DNA from: a virus
IMG/VR virus record: IMGVR_UViG_3300021364_000001
Span: 62,001-126,000 of that record
Length of the DNA stretch: 64,000 bases
Reading direction: 5' to 3' (one strand)
Shown: positions 6,981 to 16,002 of the stretch, in pieces
Layout: every line of letters starts with the position of its first letter
How positions within the stretch are numbered: position 1 is the first letter of the stretch
The notes under the pieces: generated by a model
The model's input: the letters and a program-made list of their open reading frames with translations, nothing else
Told to the model about the DNA's origin: nothing
Databases searched by the model: none
Made by a program: the position numbers and the translations under genes

Positions 6981-7526
6981 TTAGGAAAACGTAACAACCA
7001 ACACAATTCGACGACCAGATGTCGGTGGAATCATACAATGCATACCATCAAAGACAACGATGTCGTCCTCTTTGGGGTGATGCATGTCTCGAACCAGATC
7101 GGTTCGTTCAGTAAGTATAGTAGGTCCCCCTGCGTCTGTCAAGTACACGATCAGATTCTTGTGGGGGAACTGGTGGTCCACATGAGGTGGGGTCATCTTG
7201 TCAGACCCAGGGTGGACTAGGTTGGCATTGACTCGGTACAGACAGTTCACAGGGATCTGATTGTACTCAAAGATCTCCTCAATAGCAGGATAGATCTTCT
7301 GGAAATGATTGGATGCAGGTGTGGGGAACAGAGTGCCAGAGATATTCTCCCACTTAGGACGTGCTAGCAGGACGTGACTGTAAAATCCATCCTGATTGAA
7401 GTCACTGAGTTCTGAGTTCTTTACTGTGAAGTCTGTCCAAAACCAAGGGAAGTCATTACCAATGATGAATCGTTTCATCTCTCGATACTGTAAGGTATCG
7501 GGAGCCTTATATAAAGTAAAGGTCAT
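6981..7526 (-). CDS. 2OG-Fe(II) oxygenase
   Basis: Predicted iron and 2-oxoglutarate dependent dioxygenase of 181 residues. The iron ligands are HVD at residues 115-117 and a distal histidine at 163 (FDGMHCMIPPTSG); arginine 172 or 173 would bind 2-oxoglutarate. The double-stranded beta-helix pattern (NLIVYLTDAGGPTILT... IVLVVTFS) is complete. The substrate is unknown; such enzymes hydroxylate proteins, nucleic acids or small molecules. One of seven oxygenase-like genes in the window. Its start overlaps the stop of the upstream gene by four bases. Confidence 0.82.
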   Translation of the reverse strand: MTFTLYKAPDTLQYREMKRFIIGNDFPWFWTDFTVKNSELSDFNQDGFYSHVLLARPKWENISGTLFPTPASNHFQKIYPAIEEIFEYNQIPVNCLYRVNANLVHPGSDKMTPPHVDHQFPHKNLIVYLTDAGGPTILTERTDLVRDMHHPKEDDIVVFDGMHCMIPPTSGRRIVLVVTFS

Positions 7527-7882
7527 TCTTTCCTCAGAGCATTACGAATTTGTTCAACTTGTTCTGGTGTTGGTTCTTGGTCCACCACAATAGGTTCCTC
7601 GGGCATGTCAGGTACGACCTGTTTAAGTTCTTCCATTGCCAGAGGAACGTTCTCCAACAGTTCTGGATCCTGTTCGAGACGATCCATCTCACCCAACCAA
7701 CCATAGTGATACTTCTTCCACGCTTTGAGCATCTTCTTACGACCCTTAGGATCGTCAGGATACTTGCGTAGAATCTTTTGTAGACCTGTCAGTTTCTTGA
7801 CACCATCTACAATCATACGATCTGTGTTCTTAGATCTACCACCGTTACCAGGACGGTCAGACCAACCAAAACCTTCTGACAT
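7523..7882 (-). CDS. Hypothetical protein
   Basis: 119 residues, helical and strongly charged, with a lysine-rich middle (DDPKGRKKMLKAWKKYHYGW) and an acidic, proline-containing end (EEPIVVDQEPTPEQVEQI). Not recognised. ATG 7882 overlaps the stop of the giant upstream gene as TAATG and has AGGAAG upstream, so the two are coupled and this may also be a late, virion-related protein. Confidence 0.75.
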   Translation of the reverse strand: MSEGFGWSDRPGNGGRSKNTDRMIVDGVKKLTGLQKILRKYPDDPKGRKKMLKAWKKYHYGWLGEMDRLEQDPELLENVPLAMEELKQVVPDMPEEPIVVDQEPTPEQVEQIRNALRKE

Positions 7883-10800
7883 TAGTAAACTTCCTCAATT
7901 TCGATTCTAAATTTAACACGGTCCTTCTTCTTCTGGCAAAGATACCAGATGTTAGAACTCCTGTTGTGCGATTCTTGATAGAACACTGCCTTAGGTGAGT
8001 AAGAGTTGTTGTATCTATCATCAGGATCTTCACCCACAGTTTGTACTCTAATCTTCTTAGGTAATTTATCTGGGTGACCAGGTAAAACATTAGCACCTAC
8101 GTCCCTAGGGTTGTAAGGTGTTACAGAACCTGCCATCGCTGGAAAAGCATCTGCCTCGGCTTCTCGGGGTGGCCATACTAAGTCGAACGTCTGTCCAACA
8201 CCATATGCATACCCTTCATTGAGAACATCCATGATCTCAACACCACATGCCCAGTAGATAGAGTTAGAGTATCTCTGAGTACCCGCAGGCAAGTGAGATG
8301 GCATCACTGTATATGGCCAGAATGCCACACGTATCTTACCACTGCCGCCAGAATCTGTCGAGTTCTGGTTAGCACCATACTCACCCAGTCGATAGTCATG
8401 CATGAATGACATCTTACTGTACTGCCCATTGCCACCCACTGTATTGCCTTTTGGATATCCACTGCCACCTTGGTTGATACCATTAGCATAGTATTGATCA
8501 ATGACACCCATGACGTTGTTGAAATTGGTAGAACTACCTGCCTTGAACTGGGTGAACCATGCCATGAAACCATGGGTGTTAGACATGTGTACATATGTCC
8601 TGAGGTTATCATTATCCAGAACTGGTTTACAGATGAGACCTCTACCATATTCAAACAGTGCATTGTAATAGATACCACGACCACCTCTGACGTTTGGATT
8701 GCCATTGAATTTTCCTTCACCATCGATGTTAGAACTCAGGACATGTCCACGTCGGTTATCATTTCTCTCATAGAAGTTACCGTTGTAACCCTGATTGTCT
8801 GCCCACTCTTGACCATCGTAGTAGATGTCATTCCACTCTACTGACTGACCATTGGTGAGGTTAGCATTAGTATCTAACTGACCCTGATCCCAGACATAAA
8901 CCTTCGGAGTCCATTGTCTTCTAGGTTTATCCCAGAGACGAATAGAAAGTCTCTTGATTCTACCACCAGCAGAGATGCTACCACCAGTGTAGTCACCAAT
9001 CCTAGGACTATTAGAGGTTACCTCAGTCCTACCCATTGCCTCACCTGTGATAGGTGTGGTGCCAATGTCATACTGCCATGGTTTCTCGAAGACTTTATCG
9101 TCTCGGTCATAGATGATCCAGGAGACAGTAGAGATGCCTGCACTAGGACCACGTTTGATATCATCAATCTCAAACTCTAACTTATCGCCCTTGACAACAG
9201 AGAAGTCACCAAAGTTATGACCGATTGCTGGCCATGCTCCGATAGGTCCTTCGTAATTAATGATAGTAGATCCGTTCTTCTTCAACTTGAATCTGAATCT
9301 AATCTCTTCACTCTCAACAGATCGAATGAGGAGACCGAATGCTTTCAGACTGAGGTTAGCAGAGCGTCTACAACGGACAGTTTGTCTCCTGTAAAACTCG
9401 TGAGCATACTCACCACGACATTTACCAGAGTTTGACTGGTACTTCTCAGTGTTCTTATTAGGTGGTGTCTTGGGTCCACACTTAGAACGCATGACCATAC
9501 CCTGCTCAAACGCTTTGTTGAATAGTGGTTCAGAGCATTGATCTCTGACAAGGATGTCAATCAGTTCTGGTTCAGGTGCTGGTCGATCATACACATAGCA
9601 TTCAATACCTTCATACTTCCAAGTGGAACCAGGGTGTGCGACACGGTAGTACAGTTTGAAATCATCATAGTCTTCATCACTATCAGAACCATGAAGATCT
9701 TCCCACCACTGCTCACCAGGACCATGGAACTTCACCTTGTTTCTCTGGTCAGGATTCATCTTCTGGTTAGAGAAGAAGACCCAGTTACCCTCAACAGAGG
9801 CAGGGTGTTGATATGCATTACCATTCTTAGAGAAGGAGATGCTAGATCCATTGCTACCAACACCACCATTACCATCAGGAATCAGGAAGAACAAGATGTC
9901 CTTACCTGCATACTGCTTCAAGGTACTCACAGGGATGGTGTACTGAGTGTACTCAATGTCCCTCGTGGTGTTTGCTTCGATAACTCTCGCCCAGTGGACT
10001 TGACCACCATCTCTATCAGCAATACAGACACCCCAACTATTCTCGTACCCAGCAGATCCTTCCTTCACACTATATTGAATAGTAAAAGGAACATCAGCGT
10101 CACTAGGAATAGTAAATGACTGTCTTTTGTTATCAAACTTAGGCGGCGTCATGCTGCCTTGCATCTTCACAATGGAATACTTGTGATCAGTTGCAGTGCT
10201 GGGTCCAGGTTTGGTGCTACCGATAAACAGAGAAGCATTACAGTCACTACCAGAACCATCAAAGAGACAGAGTTTCTTACCGTTGTCTTGTACGCTAAGA
10301 CCTTGGAGTCCAGTGTAATTAACATTGATAGTCTGACCAGCAGTGACATTCAGAGAGACACCTTTGCTTCCCTTCTCCCCCTTTCGAGTGACAGTTTGTC
10401 CTTGTCCGAAGTCAATGGTCTTGAAGGACACACCCGAGTTACCAGGATCATCATCCCACTGCACGTTGACTTTCAGTTGACCACTACCATTACCACCAAC
10501 AACAATGTTTCCACTGCTGTTGAAGGTCGCACTGATCTCTGCCTTGCCACCGTTGTAGTAACGATGCAGTTCCTGAATCCTTTCACCTTCCAGGAGGTTT
10601 CCAGACGCGAGATCCTTGTTCGGGAACACATACCCCAGAACTATATCAAGCACCTGACCTGCTGCATCCATGGTGGCACGTTCACCAGGACCCTTGGAGT
10701 CAGGAGCACCAGGATTGATGGTCAGGAACGTGTCCTGTGTGGTCTCAGAGTAGGAACGGAACAGGGGCACGGTCCCTTTCACCCTTTCTTTCAGGATATA

Positions 10801-12477
10801 GAAAGCAGGTTCACCTTGGTTGGTGACAGTGTATCCACCCTTATCAGGTTGAGGTGTAAGACCATACCTGTGGTCACTGGTGCTACCACCAGCCTCGATG
10901 ACCTCAACCTTAAAGGTCAGGTCTCTCTTACCAGCGTTGAATGTATGTTCAACCTCTGTACCGATTGCAGGGAGATTGCCTGAGAAACTCTGCACCCACC
11001 ACCTACTATCAAACTCACCACCGTCAGCAACGGATTGAATCTTGACCTGCACTGTGGCACCACCAATGCTTACGTTCTGAGTGAACGTCGTAGCACTGTT
11101 GAAATACTTGTTACCTGCTTCACAGAATACCTTACCACCAGTGTAGTTACCTGCCACATCAGTGGTCTGGATACGCAGGTTGTGCTTCACGAATGAACCA
11201 GTACCATTGCCCAGAGCGTCAGCAACAGGTGTAACCATTACGTTGGGGACACCTGATGTCTTGTACTCGTAAATAGGAATACGTTCTGGGAAGCAGTTAG
11301 CAACACAGATCTTCTTAGTGACTGAGTTCTGACCACGGAAGTAGAAAGTATCACAGTCTGCTGGTGGAGATCTGTATGTACCTGTTGCATATGGTTTGAA
11401 CAAACAGTCTAGATAATTCTTGACGCAGGTCTCCCATTCCTCATCAGGGTTCTTAGGAACACCACCATCATCACAGATAAGTATCTGTCCTTTATTAGGA
11501 CCCTTAATATATTTCCATTGGTTCTTAACCTTAGGATAATTGTGCCTCTTAACAGTGCCTGCTAGTTTTCCAAGTTCCACTTCATTACAGTCGTTTCCCT
11601 CACCAATACCAGGACCAGGATAGGGAGGTTGAGGTGGAACAATAGGACCAGGATTCAGTTCACAGATAGGAAGGTATGGGAACAATTCACACAACCATTC
11701 CCACGGTGGTGGGTCAGGGAAGATAGGAATAGGATTCCTCGGATCAACATCATCAGGTTGTGGTTGAGGAGACGGGACAATCTCAGGATAGCATCGCTGA
11801 ACAATCTCCCTGATGACTTCACCAGGAGGAGTGTATGCAGGATCATCCTGTGGTCCCTTCCTAGGTCTAGGATAGTTAGGACCATCATCTGGTTCCAAGA
11901 AAGGACCAATGGGACCATAGCACTGACCAACCAGATCTCTAATGACATCAGAACCATTAGGGGGAATAGGTTCTAGGTCAATCTCTTTCTTAGGTCTTGG
12001 AAGGTAAGGACCAGGGTCAGGTTTCAGAGTGACAGGTTGACCATCGTAGCAGTTGTCTACGATAGAACGTACCAGGTCACCAGGTTGTGCCGCAGGAGGG
12101 GTGATGAGAGTGCCCTGCCTGGGTCTAGGAGTGCTTACAGCAGGGGTGCCTGCTTCCTGGGGAACGATCGCACGAGGCGGTTCACCAGGGATGTAGCAGT
12201 TACCTACTGTGATTTGAATTGGGTTGACGGGAGCAGGTGGTTCAGGTTCTACACCTCTCCTCGGTCTGGGATAAATGATGTTCCCTCCCACCTGGGGGAG
12301 GGGAGACTCGGGACCATAACATGATCCCACAGTGATACGAACTTGCTCACCAGGTTGTGGCGGTACAATCGCCTGTGGTACTCCTGTCCTTGGTTTGACA
12401 TACTGAGTAGCAGCAGACGTTGTACGCTCTGGTAGAGACGGCGGAGGACCGCTATAACAAGGATTGCCAGCAACCAT
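7882..12477 (-). CDS. Large virion-like protein, Cys-Tyr repeats and DUF4114-like domain
   Basis: 1531 residues, the largest gene here, probably a tail fibre, tail-associated or other structural protein (inferred from size, composition and a late promoter). Residues 1-250 hold about six proline-rich repeats spaced 40-50 residues apart, each with a Cys-Tyr core (VRITVGSCYGPESP, IQITVGNCYIPGEPP, IRDLVGQCYGPIGP and variants). Around residues 800-940 the order FFLIPDGNGG, GNWVFFSNQKMNPD and WWEDLHGSDSDEDYDDF resembles the DUF4114 domain, a beta domain with an acidic D-x-D-x-D-Y-D loop likely to bind calcium. The rest is beta-rich and glycine/asparagine-rich with no domain I recognise; no peptidase or lectin motif is evident. 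Confidence 0.85.
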   Translation of the reverse strand: MVAGNPCYSGPPPSLPERTTSAATQYVKPRTGVPQAIVPPQPGEQVRITVGSCYGPESPLPQVGGNIIYPRPRRGVEPEPPAPVNPIQITVGNCYIPGEPPRAIVPQEAGTPAVSTPRPRQGTLITPPAAQPGDLVRSIVDNCYDGQPVTLKPDPGPYLPRPKKEIDLEPIPPNGSDVIRDLVGQCYGPIGPFLEPDDGPNYPRPRKGPQDDPAYTPPGEVIREIVQRCYPEIVPSPQPQPDDVDPRNPIPIFPDPPPWEWLCELFPYLPICELNPGPIVPPQPPYPGPGIGEGNDCNEVELGKLAGTVKRHNYPKVKNQWKYIKGPNKGQILICDDGGVPKNPDEEWETCVKNYLDCLFKPYATGTYRSPPADCDTFYFRGQNSVTKKICVANCFPERIPIYEYKTSGVPNVMVTPVADALGNGTGSFVKHNLRIQTTDVAGNYTGGKVFCEAGNKYFNSATTFTQNVSIGGATVQVKIQSVADGGEFDSRWWVQSFSGNLPAIGTEVEHTFNAGKRDLTFKVEVIEAGGSTSDHRYGLTPQPDKGGYTVTNQGEPAFYILKERVKGTVPLFRSYSETTQDTFLTINPGAPDSKGPGERATMDAAGQVLDIVLGYVFPNKDLASGNLLEGERIQELHRYYNGGKAEISATFNSSGNIVVGGNGSGQLKVNVQWDDDPGNSGVSFKTIDFGQGQTVTRKGEKGSKGVSLNVTAGQTINVNYTGLQGLSVQDNGKKLCLFDGSGSDCNASLFIGSTKPGPSTATDHKYSIVKMQGSMTPPKFDNKRQSFTIPSDADVPFTIQYSVKEGSAGYENSWGVCIADRDGGQVHWARVIEANTTRDIEYTQYTIPVSTLKQYAGKDILFFLIPDGNGGVGSNGSSISFSKNGNAYQHPASVEGNWVFFSNQKMNPDQRNKVKFHGPGEQWWEDLHGSDSDEDYDDFKLYYRVAHPGSTWKYEGIECYVYDRPAPEPELIDILVRDQCSEPLFNKAFEQGMVMRSKCGPKTPPNKNTEKYQSNSGKCRGEYAHEFYRRQTVRCRRSANLSLKAFGLLIRSVESEEIRFRFKLKKNGSTIINYEGPIGAWPAIGHNFGDFSVVKGDKLEFEIDDIKRGPSAGISTVSWIIYDRDDKVFEKPWQYDIGTTPITGEAMGRTEVTSNSPRIGDYTGGSISAGGRIKRLSIRLWDKPRRQWTPKVYVWDQGQLDTNANLTNGQSVEWNDIYYDGQEWADNQGYNGNFYERNDNRRGHVLSSNIDGEGKFNGNPNVRGGRGIYYNALFEYGRGLICKPVLDNDNLRTYVHMSNTHGFMAWFTQFKAGSSTNFNNVMGVIDQYYANGINQGGSGYPKGNTVGGNGQYSKMSFMHDYRLGEYGANQNSTDSGGSGKIRVAFWPYTVMPSHLPAGTQRYSNSIYWACGVEIMDVLNEGYAYGVGQTFDLVWPPREAEADAFPAMAGSVTPYNPRDVGANVLPGHPDKLPKKIRVQTVGEDPDDRYNNSYSPKAVFYQESHNRSSNIWYLCQKKKDRVKFRIEIEEVY

Positions 12478-12485
12478 GTATCACT

Positions 12486-13139
12486 TTACTTTACGATGTA
12501 TTTATTCTCTTCCAACCACTCCCTTGTCAGAGGTGTGGGTTCATAGATCTCCCACATTGCACCAGTTGCACATGCTTCTAGTGCCTTTTGTGTCATACCC
12601 TCAGTCTTACCTGCCCAGGTTGCTTCCTTCTCCCATGGTTGTGCATATGCAGGGTAGGTACGCCTGACCATCTCTTGCCAGATCTCAGGAACATCTTCCT
12701 CAGGTAGGATGATAGCGATCATATTATTTTTGATGCTACCTGCCATACAATCTTGTGCAGCGTGCCATCCTTCATGACGTACAACACTCATCAAAATGTG
12801 AGGACGATGTACATATCTCTTGTTGAGATAGAAATGATTACTCACAGTATGGTACACACCACGATGTCCCACTGGGAAGTAACGCTCATCAGCAAGGTGA
12901 ACATCAACACCAATCTGCTTGAAAGCAATCATGATCTGATCAAACTCATCCTTGACTGCATCCCAGTTTGAATCGGGGAATGCATTCATAAGATCTATGG
13001 ACGAGTTGATCTTCTCAACATCCTTGGTACATTCTTTCAGGAGCATACAACCCATGGCATCCATGGTGAAGTATCCCTTAGTAGGTTCTGCCATTGCTGG
13101 TGCTCCCAGCAGTAAAGCAGGTAAAATATATTTGAGCAT
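12486..13139 (-). CDS. Secreted HExxH metallopeptidase-like protein
   Basis: 217 residues. A signal peptide is plain (LKYILPALLLGAPAMA, cleavage before EPTKG). The segment RHEGWHAAQDC near residue 120 is a HExxH zinc motif (H-E-G-W-H), so a periplasmic or secreted zinc peptidase is likely, though no third ligand is certain. Seven or more cysteines, including MGCMLLKEC and QDCMAG, suggest disulfides in the mature protein. ATG 13139 is set directly after the U-tract of a terminator and has no Shine-Dalgarno site; an in-frame GTG at 13175 lies before the hairpin. A late promoter at 13222 probably drives it. A role in cell-envelope breakdown or virion entry is inference. Confidence 0.7.
   Translation of the reverse strand: MLKYILPALLLGAPAMAEPTKGYFTMDAMGCMLLKECTKDVEKINSSIDLMNAFPDSNWDAVKDEFDQIMIAFKQIGVDVHLADERYFPVGHRGVYHTVSNHFYLNKRYVHRPHILMSVVRHEGWHAAQDCMAGSIKNNMIAIILPEEDVPEIWQEMVRRTYPAYAQPWEKEATWAGKTEGMTQKALEACATGAMWEIYEPTPLTREWLEENKYIVK
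12499..12506 (-). promoter_or_regulatory. Late promoter, AATAAATA
   Basis: Minus-strand AATAAATACATC, 22 bases before ATG 12477 of the 1531-residue gene, at the spacing seen for other late-type boxes here. It overlaps the last codons of the upstream gene (which read NKYIVK), so coding constraint is an alternative explanation. Confidence 0.5.
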
Positions 13140-13164
13140 AAAAAAGAGGGTCCTAAGACCCTCT
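13140..13164 (-). terminator. Rho-independent terminator after psbD, abutting a start codon
   Basis: Minus-strand AGAGGGTC-TTAG-GACCCTCT followed by six U residues that run straight into ATG 13139. A further imperfect stem (arms ACACCGTTGG and CCAACAGTGT, one mismatch) lies at about 13176-13203. It ends psbD transcripts and may attenuate the next gene. Confidence 0.82.
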
Positions 13165-13221
13165 GATGATAGCACACACCGTTGGATTTTGCCAACAGTG
13201 TTTAGCGGCGACGATATAAAC

Positions 13222-13229
13222 TATTTATA
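13222..13229 (-). promoter_or_regulatory. Late promoter, TATAAATA
   Basis: Perfect T4 late consensus on the minus strand, overlapping the psbD stop codon. It points through an 83-base leader and the terminator hairpin toward the HExxH gene at 13139. Confidence 0.6.
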
Positions 13230-14280
13230 GAGCGTTTCCACGAGGAAGAACTTCTTCTGGGAAAATAAAGTTCTCATGTGGTTGGTCTACACTGGCCATC
13301 CAGTTACGGAGTCCTTCATTGAGGAGGATGTTTTTCGTGTAGAAGGTTTCAAATTCTGGATCCTCTGCTGCACGAATCTCCTGACTCACAAAATCATATG
13401 CACGAAGGTTGAGTGCGAGTCCGATGATCCCGATAGAGGCAGTCCAAAGACCCATAACAGGAACAAACAGCATGAAAAAATGCAACCAACGCTTATTGCT
13501 AAACGCAATACCGAAAATTTGCGACCAAAAACGATTAGCCGTAACCATTGAATAAGTTTCTTCTTCTTGTGTGCTGTCGAATGCCTTGAATGTGTTTGCT
13601 TGTTCACCATCTTGGTACAGAGTGTTCTCTACTGTAACACCATGGATTGCAGAGAGCAATGCTCCACCCAGGATACCTGCTACTCCCATCATGTGGAAGG
13701 GATTCAGGGTCCAATTATGAAATCCTTGGAGGAAGAGTAGGAAGCGGAAGATTGCTGCGACACCGAAGGATGGAGCAAAGAACCAACTGCTTTGCCCCAG
13801 AGGATAGATGAGGAAAACAGACACAAAGACAGCAATGGGACCAGAGAAAGCAATCGCATTGTAAGGACGGATACCAACGAGACGTGAGATTTCAAACTGA
13901 CGAAGCATGAAACCTATGAGAGCAAAGGCTCCGTGGAGCGCCACAAAATTCCAGAGTCCTCCAAGTTGGAACCACCTGACAAGGCTCCCCTGAGACTCAG
14001 GACCCCAAAGTAGAAGAAGAGAATGACCCATAGCATCAGCAGGCGTTGACACAGCCGCTGTAAGGAAATTAGCACCTTCAAGGTACGAACTTGCAAGTCC
14101 GTGGGTGTACCAACTTGTAACAAATGTCGTGCCCGTAAGCCAGCCACCGATTGCAAGATAAGCAGTGGGAAAAAGAAGAAGTCCAGACCAGCCCACAAAT
14201 ACAAAGCGATCCCGTTTAAGCCAGTCATCAAGGACATCGAACCACCCCCTTGTTGGTTGTTGTAGTGTTGAAGCGACCAT
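13225..14280 (-). CDS. psbD: Photosystem II D2 protein
   Basis: Full-length 351-residue D2 reaction-centre protein, embedded in the host thylakoid membrane and paired with D1. The recognisable D2 segments are [19 protein letters not shown] at the start, [39 protein letters not shown] with the conserved histidine, [20 protein letters not shown] and [15 protein letters not shown]. Phage copies keep photosynthesis running during infection. The start has AAGGA upstream (AAGGATAGAAAAGATG). It lies downstream of psbA but behind the psbA terminator, so it needs its own promoter or read-through. Confidence 0.98.
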   Translation of the reverse strand: MVASTLQQPTRGWFDVLDDWLKRDRFVFVGWSGLLLFPTAYLAIGGWLTGTTFVTSWYTHGLASSYLEGANFLTAAVSTPADAMGHSLLLLWGPESQGSLVRWFQLGGLWNFVALHGAFALIGFMLRQFEISRLVGIRPYNAIAFSGPIAVFVSVFLIYPLGQSSWFFAPSFGVAAIFRFLLFLQGFHNWTLNPFHMMGVAGILGGALLSAIHGVTVENTLYQDGEQANTFKAFDSTQEEETYSMVTANRFWSQIFGIAFSNKRWLHFFMLFVPVMGLWTASIGIIGLALNLRAYDFVSQEIRAAEDPEFETFYTKNILLNEGLRNWMASVDQPHENFIFPEEVLPRGNAL

Positions 14281-14365
14281 CTTTTCTATCCTTTAAGTAG
14301 TACAGTTGTGGCCAAGTGTCGCGAATAATCTCAGCGAGTTTTGGCGGTGTCTCCGAAGTTATCAT
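14228..14365 (-). CDS. Possible small ORF overlapping psbD start
   Basis: A 45-codon frame between the psbA terminator and psbD. It begins [18 protein letters not shown], continues [12 protein letters not shown] and overlaps the first 53 bases of psbD in another frame. The residue make-up (Trp, Tyr-Tyr, acidic/basic balance) looks protein-like, but there is no ribosome site, and the ATG lies in a dyad (14356-14370). It may be a real leader peptide gene or a decayed fragment. Confidence 0.3.
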   Translation of the reverse strand: MITSETPPKLAEIIRDTWPQLYYLKDRKDGRFNTTTTNKGVVRCP

Positions 14366-14370
14366 AACTT
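14356..14370. promoter_or_regulatory. Dyad upstream of psbD
   Basis: AAGTTA-TCA-TAACTT, a perfect inverted repeat 76-90 bases upstream of psbD and 20 bases downstream of the psbA terminator U-tract. On the minus strand TACAAT at about 14372-14377 could serve as a -10 box, with no good -35. Confidence 0.35.
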
Positions 14371-14380
14371 TACATTGTAG

Positions 14381-14410
14381 GAGAAAAAGAAAGGGACCCG
14401 AAGGTCCCTT
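14381..14410 (-). terminator. psbA terminator with UUCG loop
   Basis: Minus-strand AAGGGACC-UUCG-GGUCCCUU, an eight-pair stem with the extra-stable C(UUCG)G loop, followed by UCUUUUUCU. It lies 43 bases after the psbA stop. Confidence 0.9.
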
Positions 14411-14452
14411 AGTTGTTTTCTTAATAAACGTCAGTTATTAAGATTCCGAGTA

Positions 14453-15535
14453 TCAACCGATCGCAGGAGCGGTGAGTGCCACAGGAGTGGACTCAGCAGC
14501 AGCGAGGTCGAGAGGGAAGTTGTGAGCATTACGCTCGTGCATGACTTCCATACCCAGACCAGCACGGTTGAGCACATCTGCCCAAGTGTTCAGGACATGA
14601 CCCTGATTGTCTTGGATGGACTGGTTGAAGTTGAAACCGTTCAGGTTGAACGCCATCGTGGACACACCCAGAGCGGTGAACCAGATACCAACAACAGGCC
14701 ATGCTGCGAGGAAGAAGTGCAGCGAGCGAGAGTTGTTGAAGGATGCGTACTGGAAGATCAGACGCCCGAAGTAACCATGAGCAGCGACGATGTTATAGGT
14801 CTCTTCTTCTTGACCAAACTTGTAACCATAGTTCTGTGATTCAGTTTCAGTCGTTTCACGAACGAGCGAAGAAGTAACGAGACTTCCGTGCATAGCAGAG
14901 AAAAGAGATCCACCGAATACCCCAGCAACACCGAGCATGTGGAACGGATGCATAAGGATATTGTGCTCAGCTTGGAAGACCAGCATGTAGTTAAACGTAC
15001 CAGAGATACCAAGAGGCATACCATCAGAAAAACTACCTTGACCAAAGGGGTAGACGAGGAAGACGGCGCTTGCGGCAGCGACGGGAGCGGAGTAAGCAAC
15101 ACAGATCCAAGGGCGCATACCCAGACGATAGGACAATTCCCACTCACGACCCATGTAGCAGAAGACGCCAATGAGGAAGTGGAAGACTACGAGTTGGTAA
15201 GGACCACCGTTATACAACCATTCATCGAGAGAGGCTGCTTCCCAGATGGGATAGAAGTGGAGACCGATAGCATTGGAACTAGGGACAACAGCACCAGAGA
15301 TGATGTTGTTACCGTACATGAGTGAACCAGCAACTGGTTCGCGAATACCGTCAATATCGACGGGGGGTGCTGCGACGAAAGCAGTAATGAAACATACTGT
15401 TGCTGCCAGCAGCGTCGGAATCATCAGGACACCGAACCAACCGACATACAGACGGTTATTGGTGCTTGTGACCCATTCGCAAAATGATTCCCAGGTGGAT
15501 ACGCCACCGCGATTTGAAAGAGTTGAACTTGCCAT
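14453..15535 (-). CDS. psbA: Photosystem II D1 protein, high-light (E130) type
   Basis: Full-length 360-residue D1, the fast-turnover subunit of photosystem II. The manganese-cluster and quinone segments are complete: [57 protein letters not shown] and the C-terminal [14 protein letters not shown], which is cut after the DLA alanine to give mature D1. The residue aligned with position 130 is glutamate ([13 protein letters not shown]), the variant found in high-light D1 forms of cyanobacteria; numbering here is 131 because of one extra N-terminal residue. No intron interrupts the gene. Supplies fresh D1 as host synthesis falls during infection. Confidence 0.98.
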   Translation of the reverse strand: MASSTLSNRGGVSTWESFCEWVTSTNNRLYVGWFGVLMIPTLLAATVCFITAFVAAPPVDIDGIREPVAGSLMYGNNIISGAVVPSSNAIGLHFYPIWEAASLDEWLYNGGPYQLVVFHFLIGVFCYMGREWELSYRLGMRPWICVAYSAPVAAASAVFLVYPFGQGSFSDGMPLGISGTFNYMLVFQAEHNILMHPFHMLGVAGVFGGSLFSAMHGSLVTSSLVRETTETESQNYGYKFGQEEETYNIVAAHGYFGRLIFQYASFNNSRSLHFFLAAWPVVGIWFTALGVSTMAFNLNGFNFNQSIQDNQGHVLNTWADVLNRAGLGMEVMHERNAHNFPLDLAAAESTPVALTAPAIG

Positions 15536-15586
15536 TGTTAGTGTACTAAAAGTAAGACCATCAGGGAAATGGTGGAGTTACTATTT

Positions 15587-15607
15587 CCTCTGCACCCTTA
15601 GCAGAGG
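15587..15607 (-). promoter_or_regulatory. Hairpin in psbA 5' leader
   Basis: CCTCTGC and GCAGAGG form a perfect seven-pair stem with a seven-base loop, 52-72 bases upstream of the psbA start. No U-tract follows, so it is more likely a leader or mRNA-stability element than a terminator. Confidence 0.5.
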
Positions 15608-15620
15608 ACATGAGAGACTG

Positions 15621-15628
15621 TTATTTAA
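15621..15628 (-). promoter_or_regulatory. Possible second late-type box before psbA
   Basis: Minus-strand TTAAATAACAGT, sharing TAAATAACAGT with the box upstream of hsp20 (44139-44146). It lies 86 bases before psbA. Confidence 0.35.
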
Positions 15629-15664
15629 CGACGCTGTTTAGTCTCGGTAAGGCGTCGAGATCAC

Positions 15665-15696
15665 GTTACGTTTCGTAACCTGATCATGTATTTATA
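15665..15696 (-). promoter_or_regulatory. psbA late promoter TATAAATA with downstream dyad
   Basis: The TATAAATA box (15689-15696) is a perfect late consensus on the minus strand. Just downstream is the perfect inverted repeat GTTACG-TTT-CGTAAC (15665-15679), close to where transcription would start. Together they sit about 130-160 bases upstream of psbA. Confidence 0.6.
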
Positions 15697-15708
15697 TTAC
15701 GGCAAACC

Positions 15709-16002
15709 TCACTCGGTGTCAACCCCTTCTTCGTCGGGATAGACCAGATCATCTTCTGGTCTAGTCTGTCCTGTCTCATGGCAGTAGGACAGGTATGCCT
15801 CATGGACATCCGTGAAGGCACGAGGGTCAGCATGACTGCCTTCATACTTTTTAAGCATACCCTCGCAGGCACCACTCGAAGTGAAGTCATGACAGAATGC
15901 ATAGACAGTCCTGTCCACTTGAACTCCCTTCAAAATAAGAGCAGCCAAACAAAAGCGCCTGTCATCCAGGCGCTCAGGGTTGTATCTCCAATCTTCATTC
16001 AT
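15709..16002 (-). CDS. Hypothetical protein
   Basis: 97 residues starting MNEDWRYNPERLDDRRFCLA, with an acidic end (RPEDDLVYPDEEGVDTE) and four cysteines. Not recognised. ATG 16002 overlaps the stop of the small gene upstream as ATGA; longer frames extend over that gene. It lies just upstream (in the direction of transcription) of the psbA promoter region. Confidence 0.75.
   Translation of the reverse strand: MNEDWRYNPERLDDRRFCLAALILKGVQVDRTVYAFCHDFTSSGACEGMLKKYEGSHADPRAFTDVHEAYLSYCHETGQTRPEDDLVYPDEEGVDTE

Noticed and set aside
15536-15586. Small [19 protein letters not shown] in the psbA leader
   Set aside because: Only 16 codons, created largely by the leader hairpin, with no ribosome site.
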